39,076 bases of DNA from the NCBI GenBank assembly GCA_947175495.1, contig CAMWNB010000023.1, positions 1 to 39,076 on the forward strand, read 5' to 3'. Within the stretch, counting starts at the first letter, position 1. Every line of letters starts with the position of its first letter. This document shows positions 1 to 8,246 of this stretch, one piece after another. Below the pieces are notes generated by a model that saw only the letters and a program-made list of their open reading frames with translations, searched no databases and was not told where the DNA came from. A program made the translations under genes and the position numbers. Source of the DNA: an uncultured Porphyromonadaceae bacterium (GTDB lineage Bacteria > Bacteroidota > Bacteroidia > Bacteroidales > Muribaculaceae).

Positions 1-141
1 CATACAAACACCATTAGAAATAAGTGGAAAAAGGAAGTGGAGACATTTTCTGATAAACTGACAATTTTCAAATATCTTAATTCTGAACAAACTTGAGGAA
101 ATACATGGGAAAATGTAAAAATGTAAGATTTTTAATTTAAG
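1..141. other. AT-rich leader region upstream of the glucan locus
   Basis: This stretch is clearly richer in A and T than the GC-rich DNA that follows. I see no good TAnnTTTG promoter box and no hairpin. One plus-strand frame stays open from the window edge to a TGA at 94-96 (31 codons). This could be the tail of an AT-rich upstream gene, but it is short and I recognise nothing in it. The region most likely holds the 5' leader of the GH16 gene. Confidence 0.3.
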
Positions 142-1302
142 ATGAAGAAAGTTTTACCCATATATGTGATGATGCTTGCCGGCGCTGTGTCGGCAGGTGC
201 GCAAACTGCCGCCGAGCAGACCGGCTCGGGCGAAACGGACGGCTATGTGCTGGTGTGGCAGGAACTCTTTGACGGCGAAAGCCTGAACCCGCTGCGCTGG
301 GATATAGAAGTGAACGGCGACGGCGGCGGCAACCATGAACTTCAATATTATACCGACCGCCCGGAAAATGTGCGTCTTGGCGACGACGGCCGCGGCAACA
401 AGTGTCTGATACTTACTGCCCGCCGCGAGCAGTACATGGGACGTAATTTCACGAGCGGGCGTGTGAATTCCAAAAATCGCATAGCGTTTACCCACGGCAA
501 GATGGAAGCATCGATAATGCTGCCTTCCACGGCCAACGGTCTGTGGCCCGCATTCTGGATGATGGGCAATGATTATGACAACGTAGGATGGCCGAAGTGC
601 GGCGAGACCGATATCCTTGAGATGGGTAATTCGGAGGGTATCAAGAACGGCACTCAAGACCGCTTCTTCAACGGCGCTTGCCATTGGGGCCAGGGCTGGC
701 CCGCGGCATCGTATGCCAAGTCGACGACGAAGGCATATAGCCTTCAGGACGGCGAGTATCACCTGTTCACGGTGGTCTGGGACGAGAACTCCATAGCGAT
801 GTACGTGGACCTTGACAAGATGCCCCGGCAGAATCCGTATTATAAGATAGACTGTCCCTGCGACGACCCCGGCAACGAGTGGTCGGCGGGCAATTATTTC
901 CACAAGGACAACTTCATACTGTTCAATCTCGCCGTGGGCGGTGATTTCACCGGCATACACGATGCGGCTCAAATAACGGCTCTGAACGACGATAACGGCC
1001 AGGAGGCGTCGATGTATGTGAACTATGTGAGGATTTACCAAAAGGGTCTGACAAACGAGCATCTTGACGCAGCGGATCCCGGCGACATGAGCGGCATCAA
1101 TGATGTGCTGCTGACCGACGAGGCTGCAATCCGCTACGACGGCCGCAGCATCGTGAGCGACACGCTGGACATGAGACTGTATTCAATCAGCGGGGCCTGC
1201 GTGGCAAGCACGCGCAACGGGAATATCAGCACCGACGGGCTTGCCGCCGGAGTGTATCTCGCAAAGAATGATCTGACTACGAAGAAGATTGTGGTGGAGT
1301 GA
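142..1302 (+). CDS. Secreted GH16 family beta-glucanase (laminarinase type) with C-terminal sorting-type domain
   Basis: The 386-residue protein starts with a signal peptide (residues 1-20, ending ...SAGAQ). A GH16 jelly-roll catalytic domain covers about residues 35-300. The active-site motif GETDILEMG is at 154-162, which gives the ExDxxE form with nucleophile E155, D157 and acid/base E160. This beta-bulge form is usual in GH16 endo-beta-1,3-glucanases, so the likely reaction is hydrolysis of beta-1,3 (or mixed 1,3-1,4) glucan outside the cell or in the periplasm. Residues about 315-386 hold a hinge (SGINDV) and a small beta-rich domain ending KKIVVE, like a type A (Por/T9SS) sorting domain. 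It is first in a co-oriented set with GH3 and GH128-like enzymes. Exact substrate is inferred. Confidence 0.9.
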   Translation: MKKVLPIYVMMLAGAVSAGAQTAAEQTGSGETDGYVLVWQELFDGESLNPLRWDIEVNGDGGGNHELQYYTDRPENVRLGDDGRGNKCLILTARREQYMGRNFTSGRVNSKNRIAFTHGKMEASIMLPSTANGLWPAFWMMGNDYDNVGWPKCGETDILEMGNSEGIKNGTQDRFFNGACHWGQGWPAASYAKSTTKAYSLQDGEYHLFTVVWDENSIAMYVDLDKMPRQNPYYKIDCPCDDPGNEWSAGNYFHKDNFILFNLAVGGDFTGIHDAAQITALNDDNGQEASMYVNYVRIYQKGLTNEHLDAADPGDMSGINDVLLTDEAAIRYDGRSIVSDTLDMRLYSISGACVASTRNGNISTDGLAAGVYLAKNDLTTKKIVVE

Positions 1303-1395
1303 ACTTTGAAAATAATTAACAAGAAACTGTCTGCCGATTGCAGATTCCGCCGAAGCGGCGCGGGAGTCGGGGCCGGCAAGAAGAAAATCAAGAAT

Positions 1396-3627
1396 ATGAA
1401 GAAAGCACTTGGATATATATTGGCAATGGCCGTTGCGGCGGCGCCGGCATCCGCAACGGGTGCGGAGCGCGACGTGGAGGCGAGCATCAACGATCTGCTG
1501 GGCCGCATGACAATCGAGGAGAAAGTGGGTCAGCTGAACCAACTGTCGGGCTACGGCTATAATCCTGCTATGACGGGACAGGTGAAGGCCGGTGCCGTGG
1601 GTTCGATTCTGAACGAGACAGACCCTGCCGTGGTGAATGCGCTGCAGCGCGACGCTGTGGAAAATTCGCGTCTTGGCATACCTCTGATTTTTGCCCGCGA
1701 CGTGATCCACGGTTTCAAGACGATATTTCCGATTCCGCTGGGACAGGCTGCGACGTGGGACCCCTCGATAGTGGAGGAAGGAGCGCGCATAGCCGCCGAC
1801 GAGGCGAGCTCGGTGGGTATCCGCTGGACTTTCTCGCCGATGGTCGACATTGCGCGCGACGCCCGCTGGGGCCGCATTGCCGAGGGCTTCGGCGAGGATC
1901 CGGTGCTTGCGGGCACCTTGGGCGCCGCTATGGTGCGCGGCTATCAGACCGACGACCTCAGCCGGCCCAACACGATGGCCGCCTGCATGAAGCATTTTGC
2001 GGGCTACGGCGCGAGCGAGAGCGGCAAGGACTACAACACGACATGGATTCCCGAGGAGCTGCTGCGCGACGTGTATCTGCCCCCGTTCAAGCTGGGAGCG
2101 GACGCAGGCGCGGCGACGTTCATGTGCTCGTTCAACGACATCAACGGCGTGCCTTCGTCGGGCAACCGCAAGCTGGTGCGGGACATCCTGCGCGGTGAGT
2201 GGGGCTACGACGGCGTGATGGTGAGCGACTGGGGCTCTATAAACCAGATGATTCCCCACGGCTACAGCGCCGACCTGCGCCACAGCGCGCAGCAGGCCGC
2301 CAACGCGGGTGTGGACATCGACATGGAGAGCTATGCGTATATCTCGCACCTGAAAGAACTGGTGGAGAGCGGCGAGGTGAGCGAGCAGGACCTGGACACG
2401 ATGGTGGCCAACGTGCTGCGTCTGAAGTACCGCCTGGGGCTGTTCGACAACCCCTACGTGGACGAGGCTACTGCCCGCCGGTTCTATGCTCCCGCATCGC
2501 TGGCCGCGGCTCAGAAGGCTGTGGAGCAGAGCGCCATATTACTGAAGAACACAGGTACACTTCCAATAAATAGCAAGGTAAAAAAGATTGCCGTAGTAGG
2601 TCCGATGGCCGACGCGCAGCACGACCAGGCCGGTACGTGGTCGTTTGATCTCGAGAAGGAGAGATGCGTGACGCCTCTTACGTCGCTTCGGGAGAAGTAT
2701 GGCGCGGCGAATGTGCTTTACGCCCAGGGCCTGCGCCACTCGCGCGACAAAGCCACCGACGGATTTGCCGAGGCCGTGAAGGCTGCCCGCAAGGCCGACG
2801 TGGCGCTGTTCTTCGCCGGCGAGGAAGCCGTGCTGTCGGGCGAGGCCCACTGCCGCACGGACATCACACTGCCCGGCGCGCAGGCCGCTCTGCTGAAGGC
2901 GCTGAAGGCTACGGGCACGCCCGTGGTGCTGGTGATTCAGGCAGGCCGCCCGCTGGCTCTCAGCAACGTTGAGGCAGACGCGGACGCGATAGTGTTCTGC
3001 TTCCACGGCGGCACGATGGCCGGCCCGGGTCTGACCCGTCTGCTTGCCGGCGAAGAGAATTTTTCGGGCCGTTGCCCTGTGTCGTTCCCGCGTGTGTCGG
3101 GCCAGACCCCGATCTACTACAACCACAAGAACACGGGACGTCCGGCAGAGGGCATCACCCTCATCGACGATATCGAGATTGAAGCCGGACAGACATCGAC
3201 TGGCTGCACAAGCTACTTCATGGATGCCGGCGACGGTCCGCTCTATCCTTTCGGCTACGGCATGAGCTACACGACGTTCAGCTACACGCCCCCGACGCTC
3301 AGCGCCCCGGAGATTGCCGCGGACGGCACGCTTACGGTGAAGTGCACGGTGACCAATACGGGGACGGTGGCCGGCCGCGAAGTGGCCCAGCTCTACATCC
3401 GCGACCATGTGGCGTCGCTGATACGTCCGGTGCGCGAGCTTCGCCGCTTCGAAAAGGTGGAGCTGCAGCCCGGGGAGAGCCGCGAGCTTACGTTCACCCT
3501 TACGGGAGCCGATCTTGCATATCACATAGACGGCGCCCGCACGGCGGTGGAGCCCGGCGAGTTCAGCGTGTGGGTGGCTCCGGACGCACAGAGCGGCGAG
3601 GCAGCGAGATTTGAGATAAAAAAATAA
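1396..3627 (+). CDS. Secreted GH3 beta-glucosidase (BglX-like)
   Basis: From the ATG at 1396 the protein is 743 residues. The reading frame stays open upstream to a TTG at 1306, but only the ATG start puts a good signal peptide (MKKALGYILAMAVAAAPASA) at the N-terminus. The GH3 (alpha/beta)8 barrel carries the nucleophile D278 in VMVSDWG. The second alpha/beta domain carries the candidate acid/base E483 in LSGEAHCRTD, and a fibronectin-III-like domain closes the protein (about 640-743). Length and domain order match BglX-type enzymes, which remove terminal glucose from beta-linked oligosaccharides. It probably finishes oligosaccharides released by the neighbouring GH16 and GH128-like enzymes. 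Unlike the other three secreted proteins of the locus it has no C-terminal GI(E/N)DV module, so it is probably periplasmic. Confidence 0.93.
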   Translation: MKKALGYILAMAVAAAPASATGAERDVEASINDLLGRMTIEEKVGQLNQLSGYGYNPAMTGQVKAGAVGSILNETDPAVVNALQRDAVENSRLGIPLIFARDVIHGFKTIFPIPLGQAATWDPSIVEEGARIAADEASSVGIRWTFSPMVDIARDARWGRIAEGFGEDPVLAGTLGAAMVRGYQTDDLSRPNTMAACMKHFAGYGASESGKDYNTTWIPEELLRDVYLPPFKLGADAGAATFMCSFNDINGVPSSGNRKLVRDILRGEWGYDGVMVSDWGSINQMIPHGYSADLRHSAQQAANAGVDIDMESYAYISHLKELVESGEVSEQDLDTMVANVLRLKYRLGLFDNPYVDEATARRFYAPASLAAAQKAVEQSAILLKNTGTLPINSKVKKIAVVGPMADAQHDQAGTWSFDLEKERCVTPLTSLREKYGAANVLYAQGLRHSRDKATDGFAEAVKAARKADVALFFAGEEAVLSGEAHCRTDITLPGAQAALLKALKATGTPVVLVIQAGRPLALSNVEADADAIVFCFHGGTMAGPGLTRLLAGEENFSGRCPVSFPRVSGQTPIYYNHKNTGRPAEGITLIDDIEIEAGQTSTGCTSYFMDAGDGPLYPFGYGMSYTTFSYTPPTLSAPEIAADGTLTVKCTVTNTGTVAGREVAQLYIRDHVASLIRPVRELRRFEKVELQPGESRELTFTLTGADLAYHIDGARTAVEPGEFSVWVAPDAQSGEAARFEIKK

Positions 3628-3652
3628 AATAGAATAATATAGAAACATATAT

Positions 3653-5104
3653 ATGAGAATAGCAGCTTATCTTGCAGGTGCGGCTCTGCTGGCCGGCACT
3701 CTTGGCATGAGCGCGAAGAGCGCGAAACGCGGTGTGAGCGAAAACCAGTTTCAGTTCAAGGCGCAGATGGAGGCTCTTGCCCCCGGCGTGAGCTGGTACT
3801 ACAACTGGGGCAACACGGCCGGCCGTTATCTTGCGGCCGAGACCTACATGGAATTTGTGCCGATGTGCTGGAACGGCAGTTATAATGCCGAGAATATCCG
3901 CACGTTTGTGAAGGATCATCCGGAGGTGAAGTATCTGTTAGGCTTCAACGAGCCAAACTTCACCAACCAGGCCAACATGACGCCTGCGGCCGCAGCGCAG
4001 CAATGGCCGGCGGTGCAGGCCCTGGCTGCAGAACTGGGTCTGGAGCTTGTGGCTCCGGCTCTTAACTATTCGCCCAACCCTCCTTATCAGAGCCCGACGC
4101 AGTGGATGGACGAGTTTGTGGCCCTGGTGGGCAAAGACGCGTTCGACTATGTGGCCGTGCACAGCTACGGCGGCTTCGGAGTGATGAAGGACCTGGCGAC
4201 GACGTTTCACGAGCGCTACGGCAAGCCGGTGTGGGTGACGGAGTTCTGCTACTGGCCCGAGGAGGGCAACCCGAACTCGACAGTCGCGCCCGAGGCTCAG
4301 ATAGCCTCGATGATACAGAGCGTGGAATGGCTCGAAAAGACGGAGTGGATCTACCGCTACGCGTGGTTCAAGGCTGTGGGCAACTCGTCGGCTGCCACCG
4401 GTCCGAACTACGGTCTGCTGATAGCAGGAAAGGCTGAGGACCCGCGCGAGCTTTCGGAGCAGGGCAAGGTGTTCGTGTATATGTCGGACTTCGACGAGAG
4501 TGTGTACCATCCCATAAACACGCCGGTCGCAGCCAGCGAATTTATAGCTCAGAACGGTGTCCTGCTGGGCTCTAACACCGACGAAGCAGTTGACTACCCG
4601 ATAGAAATCACCCGCTTCAGCGCGGGCGCTACGGCGGACTATCAGTTTGACGTGCCTGAAGCGGGCGACTACAAGCTGACGGTGCGCGTCGGCGGCCAGG
4701 GCGAGCCTGCGCGCTTCGACCCGAGCATAGGCGTGTATGCCGTGGCCGACGGCGAGGAGACGGGCGAACTGGCGGCAGCACGCAAGTTCACTCTGCCCGG
4801 CACTGACAATGCCTACAAGACAGAGGAATTTGCCGTGAAGCTGCAGGCCGGCAAGCAGACTATCCGCCTGCGTGACACCGCTCCGAGCCAGCCGAGCGGC
4901 ATCCGCATCTCGGCTGTGTCGCTCGAGACTCCCGACCACAGCGGCATCGAGGATGTGGCGGCGGACGCAGAGAGCGGCCCGGTGGACGTGTACAACCTGC
5001 AGGGCATGCGGCTGCGCCGTGGCGTGGAGGCGCATGAGGCTCTGAAAGGGCTGCCGGCGGGCATGTATGTGGTCGGCTCCAAGAAGGTGCTTGTCAGGGA
5101 TTAG
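3653..5104 (+). CDS. Secreted GH128-like beta-1,3-glucanase with carbohydrate-binding-like and sorting domains
   Basis: The 483-residue protein has an N-terminal signal peptide and a glycosyl hydrolase catalytic core (Glyco_hydro_cc, as in GH128) over about residues 30-260. Two acidic active-site candidates are visible: E100 in LGFNEPN (acid/base) and E197 in VWVTEFCYW (nucleophile). Between them are the family-type segments LVAPALNYS and FDYVAVHSYGG. GH128 enzymes cleave beta-1,3-glucan. Residues about 300-420 look like a beta-sandwich of the CBM6 type (sequence around YQFDVPEAGDYKLTVRVGG). Residues about 425-483 hold the hinge SGIEDVAAD and a small domain ending KKVLVRD. The gene is 25 bp downstream of the GH3 gene, in agreement with one transcript. 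GH family membership rests on motifs, and substrate on family and context. Confidence 0.85.
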   Translation: MRIAAYLAGAALLAGTLGMSAKSAKRGVSENQFQFKAQMEALAPGVSWYYNWGNTAGRYLAAETYMEFVPMCWNGSYNAENIRTFVKDHPEVKYLLGFNEPNFTNQANMTPAAAAQQWPAVQALAAELGLELVAPALNYSPNPPYQSPTQWMDEFVALVGKDAFDYVAVHSYGGFGVMKDLATTFHERYGKPVWVTEFCYWPEEGNPNSTVAPEAQIASMIQSVEWLEKTEWIYRYAWFKAVGNSSAATGPNYGLLIAGKAEDPRELSEQGKVFVYMSDFDESVYHPINTPVAASEFIAQNGVLLGSNTDEAVDYPIEITRFSAGATADYQFDVPEAGDYKLTVRVGGQGEPARFDPSIGVYAVADGEETGELAAARKFTLPGTDNAYKTEEFAVKLQAGKQTIRLRDTAPSQPSGIRISAVSLETPDHSGIEDVAADAESGPVDVYNLQGMRLRRGVEAHEALKGLPAGMYVVGSKKVLVRD

Positions 5105-5146
5105 GGACTGCTCAGACGGGGACCAACAAGATGATAAAGCGGTATA

Positions 5147-5165
5147 GGGGCGGCGTCGCCGCCCC
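5147..5165 (+). other. GC-only hairpin between the GH128-like gene and the 731-residue protein gene
   Basis: The DNA reads ggggcgg-cgtcg-ccgcccc, a 7-bp perfect stem that can extend to 9 bp. It sits in the 126-bp gap 5105-5230. No T-run follows, so it is not a standard intrinsic terminator. A G/C-rich tract (5167-5183) comes directly after. Possible roles are mRNA stabilisation at the GH128 3' end or a processing site. No TAnnTTTG box is seen before the next gene. Confidence 0.35.
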
Positions 5166-5230
5166 ACTGCCCCGAGGGGGGAGGGAATGAGAGTGATCAG
5201 AACGGACCTATTAATAACATCAATCTTACA

Positions 5231-7426
5231 ATGAGAAAATTTACTAAATCAGCACTTGTGCTGGCTCTTGCCGCAACGGCTCTGAGCGCAAACGCCCAGG
5301 ACGACCTCTTAGCGGGCAAGCCCATCTACACACTGGGCGAGGCCAAGACGTGGACCAGCACCAATGACGCGACGTACACATTCGTGACATCCGACCTTGA
5401 AAAACTCGTGGCAACGCCTACCAACACGGCCAACGTGTACCTCTTTCCCGAGGCCGGCGGCGGCTGGAACACTGACGCCAACAAGGAAATTGGCATCCAG
5501 GGCTTCTATATCGACCTCGGCAGCTCCGAAGGCGTCGGCACCGTGAGCACCACATGGGAGGGCGCCGCAGCCAGCGCATACAGCATATATCTGACGGACG
5601 AGGAGCCCACGCCCGCCATTCTGAATACAACTCCTACATACTCGGCAAGCGGTCTCGGGCAGTTCACTGCCAACACGGCCGTGCTGCCCGAGGGCTCGAA
5701 GGGCCGCTACCTGGTGTTCCAGGGCACAGACGCGACGAACTGGGGCTGGGGTGTGAAAATACGCTCCATCAAGGCCACGGCTCCCGCCGACGCCGTGCTG
5801 ACGACGTTCACTGCCGCTCCCGGCATCGTGGCTCTCGGCGAAGCTACCGACATGACGCTGACCTTCAAGGACCAGAACGGCCTTGACATCGCCGCCGACG
5901 AGGTGGAAGTGGGTGTGAGCGACAATGCCACTTACGCCGACGGCAAGCTGACGGTGAACAGCGGCGACAAGGCCACAATCACCGCCACGATGGGCGAAGA
6001 GACTCTGACTGCCGATGTGTGGGTGGCTGCCGCGCCCGCGCTGCCCGTGGCCTCCGACATAAAGACGGCCGTGTTCACCAACACGGTGACCGACTACAAC
6101 GCTACTGCCGGCTGGGTGGTGGCATACAACGGCGGCGCTGTGAACGCCGGCACCATCACTTTCCCCGACGGCGAGGTGGCACAGGAATTTCTTAACACCC
6201 GCTGCGTGTTCTTCCACAACACTGCTACGACGGGCGCATGGAACGGCAACATCAAGCCCATCGAGAACGGCTACCGCACGCTGCACATGGACGTGTTCGG
6301 CACGAAGGACTGCGACGGTGTGATTGACTTCGAAGGCGGTTTCAGCGTTCCCTTCACTCTCGAGGCCGGCAAGTGGAACAGCGTCAATGCCAACATCGCG
6401 GACCGCGAGACTCTGAACAATATGTCGATACGCTTTACGGAGGCCAACATGTGCGACGTGCTGCTGGCCAACATCTATTTCACTGCTGCATATGTGGAGG
6501 GCGATGAGACCGCTCCCGTGCTTGAGGAAGTGACGGCAACGGCTGCAGAGACAACCATCACTCTGACACTGAAGGCGACGGACGACCTGAGCGCCGACGT
6601 GTACTATACCATCACCGTGGGCGACATGACCTACACCACAAGCGGCAAGAGCGGCGAGGCGGTGGAATACACTGTGACCGGCCTTGACTCGAGCACGGAG
6701 TACACGATCAGCGTGACTGCCGGCGACGGCAAGAACGTGAGCGAGGCGAAGGTGGTGACCGTGAAGACTACCGGCATGCCCGACGCTCCGACGCCTACGG
6801 TGGCTGCCTCGAAGGTTGTGGCCGTGTTCAGCGCCGCGTATGACGCTACGGCTGTGCCTGCGTTCGACGCATGGGGTTCGGCCGCCTCGATGACTACCGC
6901 CACGACGGAGAACGGCGAGACCGTGCTGCTGTTCAACAACTACAACGGCCAGTGGGGCGGTCTGGTGAATCTTACGGTCGACCTCAGCGGCATGAAGGAC
7001 CCGAAGTATCTGCACCTCGACATCTTCAGCGGCGAGGCCGGCTCGGTGAGCGTGGCTCCCGTGTGGGGCGACGCTACCGGCGACACTCCCAACCAGGCTG
7101 TGGCTACGGCTGCCGGCGAGTGGAAGCAGTATGACCTGGCTCTCACTGACTTCGGCTATCCGGATCACGGCAACTCAGTGATCCAGCTGTCGCTGACGAA
7201 TTCGACTCTTTCGCAGTTCGCTCTGAACAATGTGTATTTCTACACTACTGCTTCGACAGGCATCGAGGATGTGGCCGCAGACGGCCCGGCAGTGGTGAAC
7301 GTGTATGGCGTGCATGGCGTGCTCGTGCGCAGCAATGTGGCTGCAAGCGAGGCTACCGCGGGCCTGGCGCCCGGCATCTATATCGTGGCCGGCGGAAATA
7401 AAGTTGAAAAGGTTTTGGTAAGGTAA
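5231..7426 (+). CDS. Large secreted multidomain protein of unknown function (duplicated beta-sandwich module, FN3, sorting-type C-terminus)
   Basis: The 731-residue protein has a clear signal peptide (ends ALSANAQ, about residue 23) and no recognisable catalytic motif. Domains in order: a discoidin/F5-8C-like beta-sandwich (about 24-190); an Ig-like bacterial domain (about 190-270); module A (about 275-420); a fibronectin-III-like domain (about 425-520, with VTGLDSSTEYTISVTAGDG); module B (about 527-672); and a C-terminal domain with hinge TGIEDVAAD and end KVEKVLVR. Modules A and B share aligned landmarks: LHMDVF/LHLDIF, AGKWNSV/AGEWKQY and LLANIYF/ALNNVYF. A role as surface or secreted glycan-binding protein for the neighbouring glucanases is an inference from context. 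A strong terminator follows 25 bp after the stop. Confidence 0.85.
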   Translation: MRKFTKSALVLALAATALSANAQDDLLAGKPIYTLGEAKTWTSTNDATYTFVTSDLEKLVATPTNTANVYLFPEAGGGWNTDANKEIGIQGFYIDLGSSEGVGTVSTTWEGAAASAYSIYLTDEEPTPAILNTTPTYSASGLGQFTANTAVLPEGSKGRYLVFQGTDATNWGWGVKIRSIKATAPADAVLTTFTAAPGIVALGEATDMTLTFKDQNGLDIAADEVEVGVSDNATYADGKLTVNSGDKATITATMGEETLTADVWVAAAPALPVASDIKTAVFTNTVTDYNATAGWVVAYNGGAVNAGTITFPDGEVAQEFLNTRCVFFHNTATTGAWNGNIKPIENGYRTLHMDVFGTKDCDGVIDFEGGFSVPFTLEAGKWNSVNANIADRETLNNMSIRFTEANMCDVLLANIYFTAAYVEGDETAPVLEEVTATAAETTITLTLKATDDLSADVYYTITVGDMTYTTSGKSGEAVEYTVTGLDSSTEYTISVTAGDGKNVSEAKVVTVKTTGMPDAPTPTVAASKVVAVFSAAYDATAVPAFDAWGSAASMTTATTENGETVLLFNNYNGQWGGLVNLTVDLSGMKDPKYLHLDIFSGEAGSVSVAPVWGDATGDTPNQAVATAAGEWKQYDLALTDFGYPDHGNSVIQLSLTNSTLSQFALNNVYFYTTASTGIEDVAADGPAVVNVYGVHGVLVRSNVAASEATAGLAPGIYIVAGGNKVEKVLVR

Positions 7427-7451
7427 GCGAGTCTGTTCGCTGAATGAAGGA

Positions 7452-7494
7452 CGGTCTCCGGGAGGCGTGATGCTTTCCGGAGACTGTTTTTTTT
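7452..7494 (+). terminator. Rho-independent terminator closing the glucan locus
   Basis: An 11-bp stem (cggtctccggg paired with tccggagactg, two G-U pairs) spans 7452-7486 and is followed directly by eight T residues at 7487-7494. It lies 25 bp after the stop of the 731-residue protein and before the ABC exporter genes, so it separates the two transcription units. Confidence 0.9.
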
Positions 7495-7568
7495 GCGGGC
7501 GGGTGTAATTTTTCCGAGGGTGGGTGCGTCTAATAGGTGTCGCCTTTTTCATGGAGGCGTTTCCGATT

Positions 7569-8246
7569 ATGATTATAGAACTGAAAGATATCAACAAAAC
7601 GTATCCGGGCGCGGTGCCTCTGCATGTGCTCAAGGATATCAATCTGCAAATAGAGCGCGGAGAGCTGTGCTCCATCATGGGCGCGTCCGGCTCGGGCAAG
7701 TCGACGCTGCTGAACATCCTGGGCATTCTCGACACCTACGACACGGGCGAGTATGTGCTGGACGGGACGCTGATACGCGACCTTAACGAGAACCGTGCGG
7801 CGGAGCTTCGCAACCGCCTTATAGGCTTTGTGTTTCAGAGCTTCAACCTGATAGGCTACAAGAACGCTCTGGAGAACGTGGCTCTGCCTCTGTTCTACCG
7901 CGGCATAGGGCGCCGCAAGCGCAACGCCATGGCGATGGAACAGCTCGAGCGCATGGGGCTTGCAGACAGGGCTCACCATCTGCCCGGCGAGCTGAGCGGC
8001 GGCCAGAAGCAGAGGGTGGCGATAGCGCGGGCGCTGATAACGCAGCCGTCGATAATCCTGGCGGACGAGCCGACGGGCGCGCTGGACTCGCAGACGTCGA
8101 AAGAGGTGATGCGCGTGTTCCGCGACCTCAACGCGGATGGCATGACGATTGTGATAGTGACGCACGACCCCAAGGTGGGCGAGCAGACGAACAGGGTGAT
8201 CCGCATTTCGGACGGCCGCATAGAGGGAGGAGAAGAAGATGCTTGA
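7569..8246 (+). CDS. ABC transporter ATP-binding protein (MacB/LolD type)
   Basis: This 226-residue ATPase has a Walker A GASGSGKST (38-46), a Q-loop (VFQSFNL), the signature LSGGQKQRVAIARA, Walker B IILADEP and the H-loop VTHDP. The highly conserved signature region and the partner permeases place it with MacB/LolD/FtsE-type ATPases, which power mechanotransmission rather than transport through a membrane pore. The frame is open upstream to 7524, with ATGs at 7524, 7551 and 7569. I chose 7569 because the protein then starts MIIELKDINK, as the family does. Its stop overlaps the first permease start by 8 bp, which suggests translational coupling. It is the first gene of a five-gene exporter set. 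Confidence 0.93.
   Translation: MIIELKDINKTYPGAVPLHVLKDINLQIERGELCSIMGASGSGKSTLLNILGILDTYDTGEYVLDGTLIRDLNENRAAELRNRLIGFVFQSFNLIGYKNALENVALPLFYRGIGRRKRNAMAMEQLERMGLADRAHHLPGELSGGQKQRVAIARALITQPSIILADEPTGALDSQTSKEVMRVFRDLNADGMTIVIVTHDPKVGEQTNRVIRISDGRIEGGEEDA

Noticed and set aside
1306-1395. TTG start for the GH3 gene 90 bp upstream
   Set aside because: The added 30 residues are polar and would bury the signal peptide that begins at the ATG at 1396.
5309-7168. 619-codon minus-strand frame antisense to the 731-residue protein
   Set aside because: The His/Arg/Val-rich sequence has no domain, while the plus strand has a signal peptide and clear domains.
7506-7513. TAATTTTT as promoter box of the ABC exporter
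   Set aside because: It matches only seven of eight positions, follows a terminator T-run closely and has no -33 partner; not strong enough to list.
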